NCBI RefSeq assembly: GCF_020297055.1
Contig: NZ_JAIXCQ010000010.1
Span: 21,965-85,964, forward strand
Direction of reading: 5' to 3'
From: Isoptericola luteus
GTDB lineage: Bacteria > Actinomycetota > Actinomycetes > Actinomycetales > Cellulomonadaceae
DNA: 64,000 bases
Part shown: in pieces, positions 53,254-62,134 of the stretch
Position numbering within the stretch: position 1 is the first letter of the stretch
Layout of the letters: every line of letters starts with the position of its first letter
Translations under genes and position numbers: made by a program
Notes under the pieces: generated by a model
Databases searched by the model: none
Told to the model about the DNA's origin: nothing
The model's input: the letters and a program-made list of their open reading frames with translations, nothing else

Positions 53254-54897
53254 ATGAGCGCGACCCGAGCCTCACGAAGGCTGTTCGCAGGTACCGCCGG
53301 TGTGGCGGCCCTGGCCCTGGTGCTGACCGCGTGCGGCGGTGGCTCGACCGGCGGTGGTGACGGTGACGGCGGCGGTGCTGCCGGGTCGCTCGTCGTCGGC
53401 ACCACCGACAAGATCACGTCGCTCGACCCGGCCGGGTCCTACGACAACGGCTCGTTCGCCGTCATGAACCAGGTCTACCCGTTCCTGATGAACACGCCGT
53501 ACGGCAGCCCGGACGTCCAGCCGGACATCGCCGAGTCGGCCGAGTTCACGGCGCCCACCGAGTACACGGTGAAGCTCAAGCCGGGCCTGAAGTGGGCCAA
53601 CGGCAACGACCTCACGTCCTCCGACGTGAAGTTCACGTTCGACCGCCAGCTCGCGATCGCGGACGAGAACGGGCCGTCGTCGCTGCTGTACAACCTCGAC
53701 AGCGTCGAGACGCCGGACGACACCACCGTCGTCTTCAAGCTCAAGAGCGAGAACGACCAGATCTTCCCGCAGATCCTCTCCTCGCCCGTGGGCCCGATCG
53801 TCGACGAGGACGTCTTCGCGGCCGACGCGCTCACGCCCGACACCGAGATCGTCGACGGCAAGGCCTTCGCCGGCCAGTACTCGATCTCGAGCTACAAGAT
53901 GAACGAGCTCGTCTCCTACGAGGCGTACGACGGCTACCAGGGCATCCTCGGCGAGGCGAAGACCCCGAAGGTCGCCGTCAAGTACTTCGCGGACGCCTCC
54001 AACCTCAAGCTCGAGGTCCAGGAGGGCTCCGTCGACGTGGCCTTCCGCTCCCTGTCGCCCACCGACATCGAGGACCTGCGCGCCAACGACGCGGTCAAGG
54101 TCGTCGACGGCCCCGGCGGCGAGATCCGCTACATCACGTTCAACTTCAACTCCCAGCCGTACGGTGCCGACCAGCCCGACGGCGACGAGAAGAAGGCCCT
54201 GGCCGTGCGCCAGGCGGCGGCGCACCTGCTCGACCGTGCCGCGCTCTCGGAGCAGGTCTACAAGGGCACCTACACCCCGCTGTACTCCTACATGCCCGAG
54301 GGCCTCACGGGCGCGACCGACTCGCTCAAGGGCCTGTACGGCGACGGCGCGGGCGGCCCGGACGCCGCCGCCGCGAAGAAGGCGCTCGAGGACGCGGGCG
54401 TCACGACCCCGGTCGAGCTGGACCTCCAGTACTCGAACGACCACTACGGCCCGTCGTCGGGCGACGAGTACGCCCTCATCAAGGACCAGCTCGAGTCCGA
54501 CGGCCTGTTCACGGTCAACCTGCAGACCACCGAGTGGGTGCAGTACTCGAAGGACCGTTCGGCGGACGTCTACCCGGCCTACCAGCTCGGCTGGTTCCCG
54601 GACTACTCGGACGGGGACAACTACCTCACGCCGTTCTTCCTCAAGGAGAACTTCCTGGGCAACCACTACGTCAACCAGGACGTCGAGGACATGATCCTCG
54701 AGCAGGCCGTGACGGCTGACGAGGCGGCGCGCACGGCGCTCCTCGAGCAGATCCAGGACGCGGTGGCGAAGGACCTGTCCACGCTCCCCTACCTCCAGGG
54801 CGCGCAGGTCGCCGTCGTCGGCACCGACGTCTCGGGGGCCGAGGACACGCTGGACGCGTCGTTCAAGTTCCGCTACGGCGCGCTGGCCAAGGGCTGA
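53254..54897 (+). CDS. Peptide ABC transporter substrate-binding lipoprotein
   Basis: 547 residues. Lipobox LTAC gives Cys27, followed by a Gly-rich linker. SBP_bac_5 family: VGTTDKITSLDPAGSYDNGS, LKPGLKWANGNDLTSSDVKFTFDR and the C-terminal ligand-binding lobe with LGWFPDYSDGDNYLTPF. It captures peptides (or a similar ligand) for import. A GAGAAGGAG ribosome site lies before the ATG at 53254. It begins a four-gene operon with two permeases and a fused ATPase. Confidence 0.93.
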   Translation: MSATRASRRLFAGTAGVAALALVLTACGGGSTGGGDGDGGGAAGSLVVGTTDKITSLDPAGSYDNGSFAVMNQVYPFLMNTPYGSPDVQPDIAESAEFTAPTEYTVKLKPGLKWANGNDLTSSDVKFTFDRQLAIADENGPSSLLYNLDSVETPDDTTVVFKLKSENDQIFPQILSSPVGPIVDEDVFAADALTPDTEIVDGKAFAGQYSISSYKMNELVSYEAYDGYQGILGEAKTPKVAVKYFADASNLKLEVQEGSVDVAFRSLSPTDIEDLRANDAVKVVDGPGGEIRYITFNFNSQPYGADQPDGDEKKALAVRQAAAHLLDRAALSEQVYKGTYTPLYSYMPEGLTGATDSLKGLYGDGAGGPDAAAAKKALEDAGVTTPVELDLQYSNDHYGPSSGDEYALIKDQLESDGLFTVNLQTTEWVQYSKDRSADVYPAYQLGWFPDYSDGDNYLTPFFLKENFLGNHYVNQDVEDMILEQAVTADEAARTALLEQIQDAVAKDLSTLPYLQGAQVAVVGTDVSGAEDTLDASFKFRYGALAKG

Positions 54898-54906
54898 TCC
54901 TGCCCC

Positions 54907-55950
54907 GTGGCCTCACGTAACACGGCAGGAAGCGCACTGGGACGCTACATCCTGGTGCGCTTCCTGCTCATCATCCCCACCGTCTTCATCCTGGTCACCA
55001 CCGTCTTCGTGCTCATGCGCGCGACGGGTGACCCGATCACCGCCGCGCTGGGCGGTCGGCTCACGCCCGACCAGCTCGCCGAGCGGATCCATGCCGCCGG
55101 GTACGACCGGCCGATCCTCGTGCAGTACCTCGAGTACCTGCGCGGCGTCTTCACCGGCGACTTCGGCACGACGCTCAGCGACAACCGACCCGTCACCGAG
55201 GTCCTGACCACGTACGGGTCGGCGACGCTGGAGCTCGCGGCCTACGCGATCGTCGTCGCGCTGCTGCTGGGCATCCCGTTCGGCATGATCAGCGGCTACT
55301 TCCGCGACCGTCTGCCGGACGCCGTCCTGCGCATCCTCGCGATCCTCGCCTACGCGACCCCGGTGTTCTTCGCGGGGCTCCTGCTCAAGCTGGTGTTCTC
55401 CGTGTGGCTCGGCTGGTTCCCCGTGGCGGGCCGCGTGTCGACCAACGGTGAGATCGCGATGCAGATGGCCGGCGCGGACTCCGGCTTCATGCTCGTCGAC
55501 GCGTTCCGGACCGGCGACCCTGCCGTGGTGCTCGACGTGCTCTCGCACGCCGTGCTGCCCGCCGCGGCCCTGGGCCTGCTCACCGCAGGCGTGTTCCTGC
55601 GGCTCGTGCGGACGAACGTCATCGGCACGCTCGGCACCGGCTACGTCGAGGCGGCCCGCTCCCGCGGGGTCGCCGAGAGCCGCCTGGTGCGCAAGCACGC
55701 GTGGCGGCCCGCCCTGATCCCGATCATCACGGTGGCCGGCATGCAGGTCGCCATGCTGCTCGTGGGCGCCGTGCTGACCGAGACGACGTTCGAGTGGCGC
55801 GGGCTCGGCTTCCAGCTCGCCGAGTACCTGCAGGCGCGCGACTTCGTGGCCGTGCAGGGGATCGTCGTGCTCATGGCCGTGGTGGTCGCGGTGACGAACT
55901 TCCTCGTCGACATCATCGCGGCCCTCATCGACCCGAGGGTGAGGTACTGA
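54907..55950 (+). CDS. Peptide ABC transporter permease (DppB-type)
   Basis: 347 residues, six helices. FLLIIPTVFILVTTVFVLMRATGDP at the N-terminus and RSRGVAESRLVRKHAWRPALIP, the EAA loop that docks the ATPase, identify the DppB branch. An external loop sits between helices 1 and 2. It starts nine bases after the binding-protein stop and overlaps the next permease by TGATG. Confidence 0.93.
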   Translation: MASRNTAGSALGRYILVRFLLIIPTVFILVTTVFVLMRATGDPITAALGGRLTPDQLAERIHAAGYDRPILVQYLEYLRGVFTGDFGTTLSDNRPVTEVLTTYGSATLELAAYAIVVALLLGIPFGMISGYFRDRLPDAVLRILAILAYATPVFFAGLLLKLVFSVWLGWFPVAGRVSTNGEIAMQMAGADSGFMLVDAFRTGDPAVVLDVLSHAVLPAAALGLLTAGVFLRLVRTNVIGTLGTGYVEAARSRGVAESRLVRKHAWRPALIPIITVAGMQVAMLLVGAVLTETTFEWRGLGFQLAEYLQARDFVAVQGIVVLMAVVVAVTNFLVDIIAALIDPRVRY

Positions 55951-56981
55951 TGAGTGCAGCGGAGATCACTCCGGTCGGCACGCAGGGCGCGGCTCCCGAG
56001 CACCTCGGGGGCCGGGGGTCCTGGTTCAAGAAGCTCCCCGTGGTGCACCAGGTGCGCCAGAGCGTGGGGCTGCAGCGCGGCATGCTCATCGCCGGCATCG
56101 TGCTGGTCGCGGTGTTCGTGCTGGTCGCGGTGTTCGCACCGCTGATCGCCCCGTACGGCTGGTCACAGCTGCGGAGCCTCGACGGCGCGTTCGGCGCCCA
56201 GCAGGCGCCGTCGGCCGAGCACTGGTTCGGCACCACGGTGGGCGGCTACGACGTGCTGTCCCGCGTCGTGTGGGGCGCCCGGACGGCGCTGCTCGTCGTC
56301 ATCGTCGCGGTGGTCTCGTCGATCGTGGTGGGCGTGCTGCTCGGCCTCGTGTCGGGCTACTTCGGCGGCTGGCTCGACCGGCTGCTCGTGGTCGTGGCCG
56401 ACGCGATCTACGCGTTCCCGTCGCTGCTGCTCGCGATCCTGCTGGCCATCGTCATCTCCGGCGGCCAGTCGAACATGTGGGGCGGCATCTTCGCCGCGGC
56501 GCTCTCCATCACCGTGGTGTTCATCCCGCAGTACTTCCGGGTGGTGCGCTCCGAGGTGGTGCGCATCAAGGGGGAGGCGTTCGTCGACTCGGCGCGCGTG
56601 CTCGGCACCGGGCACTGGCGCATCATGACGCGCCACGTGCTGCGCAACTCGACGCGCACGCTGCCGCTCATCGTCACGCTCAACGCGTCGGAGGCGATCC
56701 TGACCCTCGCGGGCCTGGGCTTCCTCGGGTTCGGCATCGAGCCGACCGCCGCCGCCGAGTGGGGCTACGACCTGCAGCGGGCCATCGCCGACGTCACGTC
56801 GGGCATCTGGTGGACCTCGATGTTCCCCGGCCTGGCCATCGTGTTCACGGCCATGGGCGTCACGCTCATGGGCGAGTCGCTCAACGACCTCGCCGACCCG
56901 CGCCTGCGGATGCGCGCGCGGTCCAGCAAGGTCTCGGGCGACGTTGCCGCCACCTCGGTGGAGAAGGGGGACGTCGCATGA
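55950..56981 (+). CDS. Peptide ABC transporter permease (DppC-type)
   Basis: 343 residues. A cytoplasmic N-terminus and a helix (about 44-68) precede FGTTVGGYDVLSRVVWGARTALLV, the DppC hallmark, then the EAA loop DSARVLGTGHWRIMTRHVL. The end NDLADPRLR is typical. Start ATG at 55950 shares a base with the preceding stop; its own stop overlaps the ATPase gene (ATGA). Confidence 0.93.
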   Translation: MSAAEITPVGTQGAAPEHLGGRGSWFKKLPVVHQVRQSVGLQRGMLIAGIVLVAVFVLVAVFAPLIAPYGWSQLRSLDGAFGAQQAPSAEHWFGTTVGGYDVLSRVVWGARTALLVVIVAVVSSIVVGVLLGLVSGYFGGWLDRLLVVVADAIYAFPSLLLAILLAIVISGGQSNMWGGIFAAALSITVVFIPQYFRVVRSEVVRIKGEAFVDSARVLGTGHWRIMTRHVLRNSTRTLPLIVTLNASEAILTLAGLGFLGFGIEPTAAAEWGYDLQRAIADVTSGIWWTSMFPGLAIVFTAMGVTLMGESLNDLADPRLRMRARSSKVSGDVAATSVEKGDVA

Positions 56982-58660
56982 GCGCCGTCGCGACCATCAC
57001 CGACCTGGCGGTCTCGTTCGCCACCGACGCCGGTCCCGTCCGGGCCGTGGACGGCGTGAGCCTCGACGTCTCCCCGGGCGAGGTGCTCGCCGTCGTGGGC
57101 GAGTCGGGATCCGGCAAGACGGTCACCGCCAAGACGCTGCTCGGGCTGCTGCCCGAGACGGCGACGACGCGCGGCGCCGTGGTCCTCACCGGCCGCGACG
57201 GCCGGGAGACCGACGTCGTGCACGTGTCCGGTGCCAAGCTGCGCGAGGCCCGCGGGCGCGACGTGGCGATGGTGTTCCAGGAGCCGTCGAGCGTGCTCAA
57301 CCCCGTCTACACGGTGGGGTGGCAGATCGTCGAGGGCATCCGCGCCCACGGCGAGGTGTCCCACAAGGTGGCGCGCCAGCGCGCCGTCGAGGTGCTGCGA
57401 CAGGTGGGCATCCCCGACCCGGAGCACCGCATCGACCACTATCCGCACCAGTTCTCGGGCGGGCAGAAGCAGCGGATCGTCATCGCGATGGCGCTGGTGC
57501 TGGGGCCGAGCCTGATCGTCGCCGACGAGCCGACGACGGCCCTCGACGTCACCGTGCAGGCCGAGATCCTCGACCTGCTGCGCACGCTGCGCGACGAGAC
57601 CGGCACCGCGATCGTGCTCATCACCCACAACATGGGTGTGGTGGCGGACCTCGCGGACCGCGTCGCCGTCATGTACCAGGGCAAGGTGGTGGAGCAGGCG
57701 CCCGTGGGCGAGCTGTTCGCCGACCCGCAGGACGACTACACCCGGGCGCTGCTCAAGGCGGTACCGCGCATCGGCGAGGGCACCGCGCGCGCCGTCGAGC
57801 GGGCGTCGTCCCGGCCCGACGGCTGGGCGGACTCCGAGCCCGTCGTGCGCGCCGACGACCTGCGGATCGTCTACCCCGGGCGTTTCCGGCAGCCGGCGTT
57901 CACGGCCGTCGACGGCGTCTCCCTGACCATCCGCCCGGGCGAGGTGCTCGGGCTGGTGGGGGAGTCGGGGTCCGGCAAGACGACGATCGCTCGGGCGATC
58001 GCCGGCCTGACGCCCGTGAGCGGCGGGTCGCTGAAGGTGCTCGGCACCGAGATGCGCGGCGCCAAGGGGCGTGACCTCAAGGCGATGCGTCCGCGGCTCG
58101 GGTTCGTCTTCCAGGACCCGGCCACGTCGTTCAACCCGTTGCTGACCATCGCGCAGTGCGTGGCCGAGCCGCTGGTGGTGCACGGCCGTGCCAAGAGCGC
58201 GGAGGCCGCCCGTCGGCGCGTGGACGAGCTGCTCGAGGCGGTCCAGCTGCCGCGCAGCTACGGCGACCGGTTCCCGCACGAGCTGTCCGGCGGGCAGCGG
58301 CAGCGCGCGTCGCTCGCCCGCGGGCTGGCGCTCGACCCGGAGCTGCTCGTCGCGGACGAGCCGACGTCGGCGCTCGACGTGTCCGTGCAGGCGCGGGTGC
58401 TGGAGCTCTTCGCCGAGCTGCAGAAGGAGCTCGGCTTCGCCTGCCTGTTCGTGTCGCACGACCTCGCGGTCGTGGACCTCCTCGCGGACCGGATCGCGGT
58501 GCTGTACCGCGGCGAGCTGGTCGAGGAGGGCACGGGCGCCGAGGTGCTCGGCGCGCCCCGCGAGGACTACACGCGGCGTCTGCTCGCGTCGCTGCCCGTC
58601 CCGGACCCGGTGGCCCAGGCGGAGCGTCGGGAGGCGCTGCGCGCGCTCCAGGTGGGCTGA
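56978..58660 (+). CDS. Peptide ABC transporter, fused double ATPase (DppD-DppF)
   Basis: 560 residues holding two ATPase halves. Half 1: Walker A GESGSGKT at 41-48, signature FSGGQKQR, Walker B LIVADEPTTALD. Half 2: Walker A GESGSGKT near 327-334, signature LSGGQRQR, Walker B LLVADEPTSALD. Both end in the oligopeptide-type C-terminal motif. Fused DppDF proteins are common in actinobacteria and alpha-proteobacteria. It energises import through the two permeases encoded upstream. Confidence 0.94.
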   Translation: MSAVATITDLAVSFATDAGPVRAVDGVSLDVSPGEVLAVVGESGSGKTVTAKTLLGLLPETATTRGAVVLTGRDGRETDVVHVSGAKLREARGRDVAMVFQEPSSVLNPVYTVGWQIVEGIRAHGEVSHKVARQRAVEVLRQVGIPDPEHRIDHYPHQFSGGQKQRIVIAMALVLGPSLIVADEPTTALDVTVQAEILDLLRTLRDETGTAIVLITHNMGVVADLADRVAVMYQGKVVEQAPVGELFADPQDDYTRALLKAVPRIGEGTARAVERASSRPDGWADSEPVVRADDLRIVYPGRFRQPAFTAVDGVSLTIRPGEVLGLVGESGSGKTTIARAIAGLTPVSGGSLKVLGTEMRGAKGRDLKAMRPRLGFVFQDPATSFNPLLTIAQCVAEPLVVHGRAKSAEAARRRVDELLEAVQLPRSYGDRFPHELSGGQRQRASLARGLALDPELLVADEPTSALDVSVQARVLELFAELQKELGFACLFVSHDLAVVDLLADRIAVLYRGELVEEGTGAEVLGAPREDYTRRLLASLPVPDPVAQAERREALRALQVG

Positions 58661-58688
58661 ACGAGCGCCTCGCCGCCCCCCTGAGGGA

Positions 58689-58749
58689 AACGAGCGTGCT
58701 GGCTTGATCCTCAGACGGGCCGTCTGAGGGTCGAGCCGGCATGCTCGTT
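58689..58749. terminator. Long hairpin ending the peptide transporter operon
   Basis: AACGAGCGTGCTGGCT (from 58689) pairs with AGCCGGCATGCTCGTT (to 58749), and the centre CCTCAGACGG / CCGTCTGAGG is perfect. The stem is over 25 bp, 29 bases after the operon stop and just before the convergent CPBP gene. Confidence 0.85.
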
Positions 58750-58769
58750 GCGTCCCTGGATGGGCACGG

Positions 58770-59630
58770 CTAGAGGCCGAGGGTCGTCTTCCAGGCCGCG
58801 GGCAGCAGGGCGTAGCCCACGAACGCGACGACGTCGAGCAGGGTGTGCGCGACGACGAGCGGCAGCACCCGGTTCCGTCCCCACCGGCTGGTGTAGAACC
58901 ACGAGAACACCAGGCCCATGACGACGTTGCCCAGGAACGGCCCGATGCCCTGGTACAGGTGGTAGGAGCCGCGCAGCAGCGAGCTGGTCACCACGAACCA
59001 CAGGCGTGACCACCCCAGGTCACGGGTGCGCTCGTGCAGGTAGGCCACGGCGACGACCTCCTCGAGCAGACCGTTCTGCAGGGCGGCGAGGACCAGCACG
59101 GGAACGACCCACCAGTGCTGGTCCAGCGCGCTGGCCTGGACCTGCACGGTGATGCCGACCACGCGGCCGAGCAGGTAGAACGCGATCCCGGGGAGCCCGA
59201 TGAGGGCGGCGAGGCCGAACCCCCAGGCGATGTCGCGGCCCGGCCGCGCGCCGTCGAGCCCCCAGTCCAGACCGACCCGTTCGCGGGTGCCGCGCCACGT
59301 CGCCGACGCCCGGCCGCTGAGCAGGTACAGCGCCAGCGCGACCGGGACCAGGGCGAAGAAGATGCCCAGCACCTGGTAGGTGAGGTCGAGCAGCGAGCGC
59401 TCGGACTGGCTCGCGTTGAGCGTGGCGGTCTGGTCGGCGAGCGGGGTCTCCGCGCTGAGCCGCGCGAGGATGTTGACGATCGCGTAGACGCCGCTCTGGC
59501 CGAGGCTCAGGCCCAGCACGATCCAGATCTCGGCGGCGGTGCGGCGCCGGGCGGACGGCGTCGTGGTCGGTGCGGCGGGCGCCGGGGCGGCCCAGCGCGC
59601 GGGCGAGGCGGTCTGCGGGTCGGCGGTCAC
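58770..59630 (-). CDS. CPBP family intramembrane protease-like protein
   Basis: 286 residues, about eight helices. LLEEVVAVAYLHER keeps the Glu-Glu pair and Arg of the CPBP motif; LLRGSYHLYQG has the second motif's His; LVVAHTLLDVVAFVG has the final His and Asp. All catalytic positions look intact. The role could be membrane-protein or prenyl-protein cleavage, or immunity to a peptide. TACGCT sits six bases before the GTG at 59630 on its strand. It is convergent with the peptide transporter operon. Confidence 0.87.
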   Translation of the reverse strand: MTADPQTASPARWAAPAPAAPTTTPSARRRTAAEIWIVLGLSLGQSGVYAIVNILARLSAETPLADQTATLNASQSERSLLDLTYQVLGIFFALVPVALALYLLSGRASATWRGTRERVGLDWGLDGARPGRDIAWGFGLAALIGLPGIAFYLLGRVVGITVQVQASALDQHWWVVPVLVLAALQNGLLEEVVAVAYLHERTRDLGWSRLWFVVTSSLLRGSYHLYQGIGPFLGNVVMGLVFSWFYTSRWGRNRVLPLVVAHTLLDVVAFVGYALLPAAWKTTLGL

Positions 59631-59662
59631 GCGCCCAGCGTAGAACCCCCCCGCGACCACGT

Positions 59663-59722
59663 TGTGAGCGGGCGATCGGCCCCCTTCCAGCCGCGGAACC
59701 GGGCCGAACGCCCGCTCACAGC
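59663..59722. terminator. Family A hairpin between RHH and CPBP genes
   Basis: TGTGAGCGGGCGATCGGCCC on the left pairs with the GGGCCGAACGCCCGCTCACA arm on the right (one mismatch) around a short loop. It lies just downstream of the RHH gene's stop and upstream of the CPBP promoter on the same strand. Confidence 0.8.
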
Positions 59723-59775
59723 GGTCGCTCGTGGCGGGTGGGTCGCGGTGACGGACGGTCGGGTCGGAGCGACGG

Positions 59776-60039
59776 TCAGTCGGGCGGGAGCGGCGGGCGG
59801 CCGGGGCGCCGCGCGGGGGCGGCGTCCCGGGGCAGGCGCCCGGCGTCCTTCAGGGCGCGGCGCAGCAGCAGGTCGATCTGGGCGTTGACGCTGCGCAGGT
59901 CGTCGGCCGCCCATCGGGCCACCGCGTCGTGGATCGCCGGGTCGAGCCGCAGCAGCACCTGCTTGCGCGCCGGCCGGGCCGCACGCCCGGCGCCCAGGGA
60001 CGACGCGTCGTCCCCGGGCCCGGTGCCGGCGGGAGTCAC
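59776..60039 (-). CDS. Small ribbon-helix-helix protein coupled to SPFH gene
   Basis: 87 residues from GTG at 60039, which overlaps the SPFH stop (GTGA). Residues 25-66 (RKQVLLRLDPAIHDAVARWAAD, then SVNAQIDLLLRRALK) fit an Arc/CopG-type ribbon-helix-helix, often labelled HicB-like antitoxin. A Pro/Arg-rich tail follows. No toxin gene adjoins. It may repress its own operon; a GTGATATCAC palindrome upstream of the SPFH gene is a candidate operator. Confidence 0.78.
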   Translation of the reverse strand: MTPAGTGPGDDASSLGAGRAARPARKQVLLRLDPAIHDAVARWAADDLRSVNAQIDLLLRRALKDAGRLPRDAAPARRPGRPPLPPD

Positions 60040-60986
60040 TGGTACAGCGATCCCGCGTTGACGACGGGAGTGGCCCGGCTGTCGCCGCACAGGACGACGA
60101 GCAGGTTGGACACCATGGCGGCGCGCCGTTCGTCGTCGAGCGTGACGACGCCCTGCGACTCGAGGCGGCCCAGCGCGTCCTCGACCATCGACACCGCACC
60201 CTCCACGATGCGCGAGCGCGCGGCGATGATGGCGCCCGCCTGCTGGCGCTGGAGCATGGCCTGGGCGATCTCGGGGGCGTAGGCAAGGTGGGAGATCCGG
60301 GCCTCGACGACCTCGACACCCGTGACCGCGACGCGCTCGGCGACCTCCGCCGCGATCTCGGCGGAGACGAGCTCGGTGGCGCCGCGCAGGGACTCGACGT
60401 CGTCCCCGCCGTCGTACGGGTGCGACATGGCCACGTGCCGCAGGGCGGACTCGGCCTGGACGACGACGAAGTCGTCGTAGTCCTCGACGGCGAAGCTCGC
60501 GCGGGCGGTGTCGGCGACCTGCCAGACGACGATCGCGGCGATGTTGACGGGGTTGCCGTCGGCGTCGTTGACCTTGAGCTCGCTCGTCTCGAAGTTGCGC
60601 ACGCGCACGGACACGCGGCGCTTGGAGGTCAGCGGGACGGTCATGATCAGCCCGGTGCGCCGCACGGTGCCGAGGTAGCGGCCGAAGAGCTGCACGACGA
60701 GCGTCTCGCCAGGGCTGATCACGGAGATCCCGGTGAGGACGAGCAGGGCGAGGAGCAGGCCCGCGGCGATGAGGCCGACCATGGCGGACGACTCGCTCGC
60801 CGCTGCGCCGATCGCGCCTGCCGCCACCACGACGAGGGCGAGGACGACGGCGCCGACGGCACCTCCGCCGCCGAGCGACCAGGCGGGGCGCTCGGAGACC
60901 TCGACGCGGGTTCCGGCGTGCCCCACGGGGCGCCCGGTGGGTTCGCCGCCCACGGAGTCCTGGACGGGGGCGGGGCTGTCGAGCAT
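60036..60986 (-). CDS. SPFH-domain (stomatin/flotillin-like) membrane protein
   Basis: 316 residues. Start ATG at 60986 is set by AGGAGG. Two N-terminal helices (about 40-82) lead to the SPFH domain (about 84-230): SVISPGETLVVQLFGRYLGTVRR and VRNFETSELKVNDADGNPVNIAAIVVWQV, followed by EVVEARISHLAYAPEIAQAMLQRQQAGA and a helical C-terminus. SPFH proteins form membrane rings or microdomains and guard proteases or membrane quality. Coupling to an RHH regulator suggests regulated expression. Confidence 0.88.
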   Translation of the reverse strand: MLDSPAPVQDSVGGEPTGRPVGHAGTRVEVSERPAWSLGGGGAVGAVVLALVVVAAGAIGAAASESSAMVGLIAAGLLLALLVLTGISVISPGETLVVQLFGRYLGTVRRTGLIMTVPLTSKRRVSVRVRNFETSELKVNDADGNPVNIAAIVVWQVADTARASFAVEDYDDFVVVQAESALRHVAMSHPYDGGDDVESLRGATELVSAEIAAEVAERVAVTGVEVVEARISHLAYAPEIAQAMLQRQQAGAIIAARSRIVEGAVSMVEDALGRLESQGVVTLDDERRAAMVSNLLVVLCGDSRATPVVNAGSLYQ

Positions 60987-61018
60987 GGGTTCCTCCTGGT
61001 GGCCGGGCAACGCGATAG

Positions 61019-61037
61019 CAAAGTGATATCACATTTG
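61019..61037. promoter_or_regulatory. Palindrome upstream of the SPFH operon
   Basis: GTGATATCAC (61023-61032) is a perfect palindrome flanked by near-mirrored CAAA and TTTG. It sits 36 bases upstream of the SPFH ATG in an AT-rich patch, as expected for a promoter operator. Confidence 0.55.
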
Positions 61038-61100
61038 TGGGGAGGTCGTCGCCGAGGGGTTGTGCGGCGGGCGTCGCGCGTGTCATGATCGACAAACAGG

Positions 61101-61113
61101 TTTGCAACGCAAA
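61101..61113 (+). promoter_or_regulatory. TTTGC-AAC-GCAAA inverted repeat before the exporter operon
   Basis: TTTGC (61101-61105) mirrors GCAAA (61109-61113). It is 19 bases before the first ATG of the operon that encodes a winged-helix regulator, so it is the likely operator for that protein. Confidence 0.6.
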
Positions 61114-61131
61114 GTTGTCTGTGAGGCTGGA

Positions 61132-61842
61132 ATGACTGACACCCCCGACGGGAACGACGGCCGCCACCCGGCGCCGGACGCGTTCTCCGCCGCCGACTCC
61201 CTGCGGATCCTCCGGGAGCAGCAGGACCGCGCCCGGTCGGCCCTCGTGCCGGACGGCCGGCTGCTGTGCCTGCTGTGGGGCGTCGCGTGGCTGGCCGGCT
61301 ACCTCGTGCTGTGGACCAGCGCGCGCGGTACCGAAGGGATCCCCAGCGGGCCGGCGTTCGTCATCTTCGGCGGGCTGCTCGCCGCGGCGATCGTCATCAC
61401 CATCGTGCACAGCGCCCGCCGCACCGGCGGGACCAGGGGTGCCGGCCAGCGGGCCGGCGTGCTGTGGGGCTTCACCTGGTGCCTCGCCTTCCTCGCCTAC
61501 CCGTTCATCATCGGCGGGATCGCCCGGGCCGGCGCCTCCGACGACGTGATCGGTCTGGTCGCCAACGGCCTGGCCTGCATGATCGTCGGGATCATGTACC
61601 TCACCGGGTCCGCCTGCTTCGCGGACGACGGCCTCTACGTCCTCGGCGCGTGGATCGTGCTGACCGGAGGCGTGGCCACGTCCGTCGGGATGCCGGGCAC
61701 CTACCTCGTCATGGCGCTCCTCGGCGGGGGCGGGTTCCTCGTCATCACCCTCGTGCTGCAGGTGATCCACCTGCGCCGGCGACGTCGGGCCGACACTGGT
61801 CTCGAGGCCGCGGCCGTGCGTCAGGGGCCGGGCGATGACTGA
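61132..61842 (+). CDS. Four- to six-helix membrane protein of unknown function
   Basis: 236 residues. A soluble N-terminal 45 residues (FSAADSLRILREQQDRARSAL) precedes six hydrophobic helices. LLCLLWGVAWLAGYLVLWTSAR begins the first. I do not recognise the family by name. It overlaps the winged-helix regulator gene by eight bases and leads an operon with an ABC exporter, so it may sense or support that exporter. Confidence 0.72.
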   Translation: MTDTPDGNDGRHPAPDAFSAADSLRILREQQDRARSALVPDGRLLCLLWGVAWLAGYLVLWTSARGTEGIPSGPAFVIFGGLLAAAIVITIVHSARRTGGTRGAGQRAGVLWGFTWCLAFLAYPFIIGGIARAGASDDVIGLVANGLACMIVGIMYLTGSACFADDGLYVLGAWIVLTGGVATSVGMPGTYLVMALLGGGGFLVITLVLQVIHLRRRRRADTGLEAAAVRQGPGDD

Positions 61843-62134
61843 CCTCGACGCCGTCATCCACGCCCCGGCTAGGCTGCGCGTCGTCGCGACGCTGGCCACC
61901 CTGGACCCGGCCGACGAGATCACCTTCCCCAAGCTGCAGCAGGTGCTCGGCATGACCGCCGGGAACCTGTCCACCCACCTGCGCAAGCTCGAGGACGCCG
62001 GGTACGTCCGGGTGTCCAAGGCGCACGCAGGACGCAAACCCGTCACCTATCTCGCGCTCACCTCCCAGGGGCGGCGCGCGTTCGAGGACTACACCGAGGC
62101 CCTCACCGGGCTGCTGAAGGGAGCCGGCGCATGA
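61835..62134 (+). CDS. Winged-helix transcriptional regulator (HTH_34/ArsR-like)
   Basis: 99 residues, one wHTH domain. IHAPARLRVVATLATLDPADEITF, then MTAGNLSTHLRKLEDAGYVRVSK with the recognition helix, and KPVTYLALTSQGRRAFEDY, as in the small PF13601-type regulators. These often control a linked exporter. It overlaps both neighbours. The TTTGC-AAC-GCAAA repeat upstream is the likely binding site. Confidence 0.87.
   Translation: MTDLDAVIHAPARLRVVATLATLDPADEITFPKLQQVLGMTAGNLSTHLRKLEDAGYVRVSKAHAGRKPVTYLALTSQGRRAFEDYTEALTGLLKGAGA

Noticed and set aside
59776..60039. Calling the RHH protein an antitoxin
   Set aside because: It is coupled to an SPFH gene and no toxin candidate is near.
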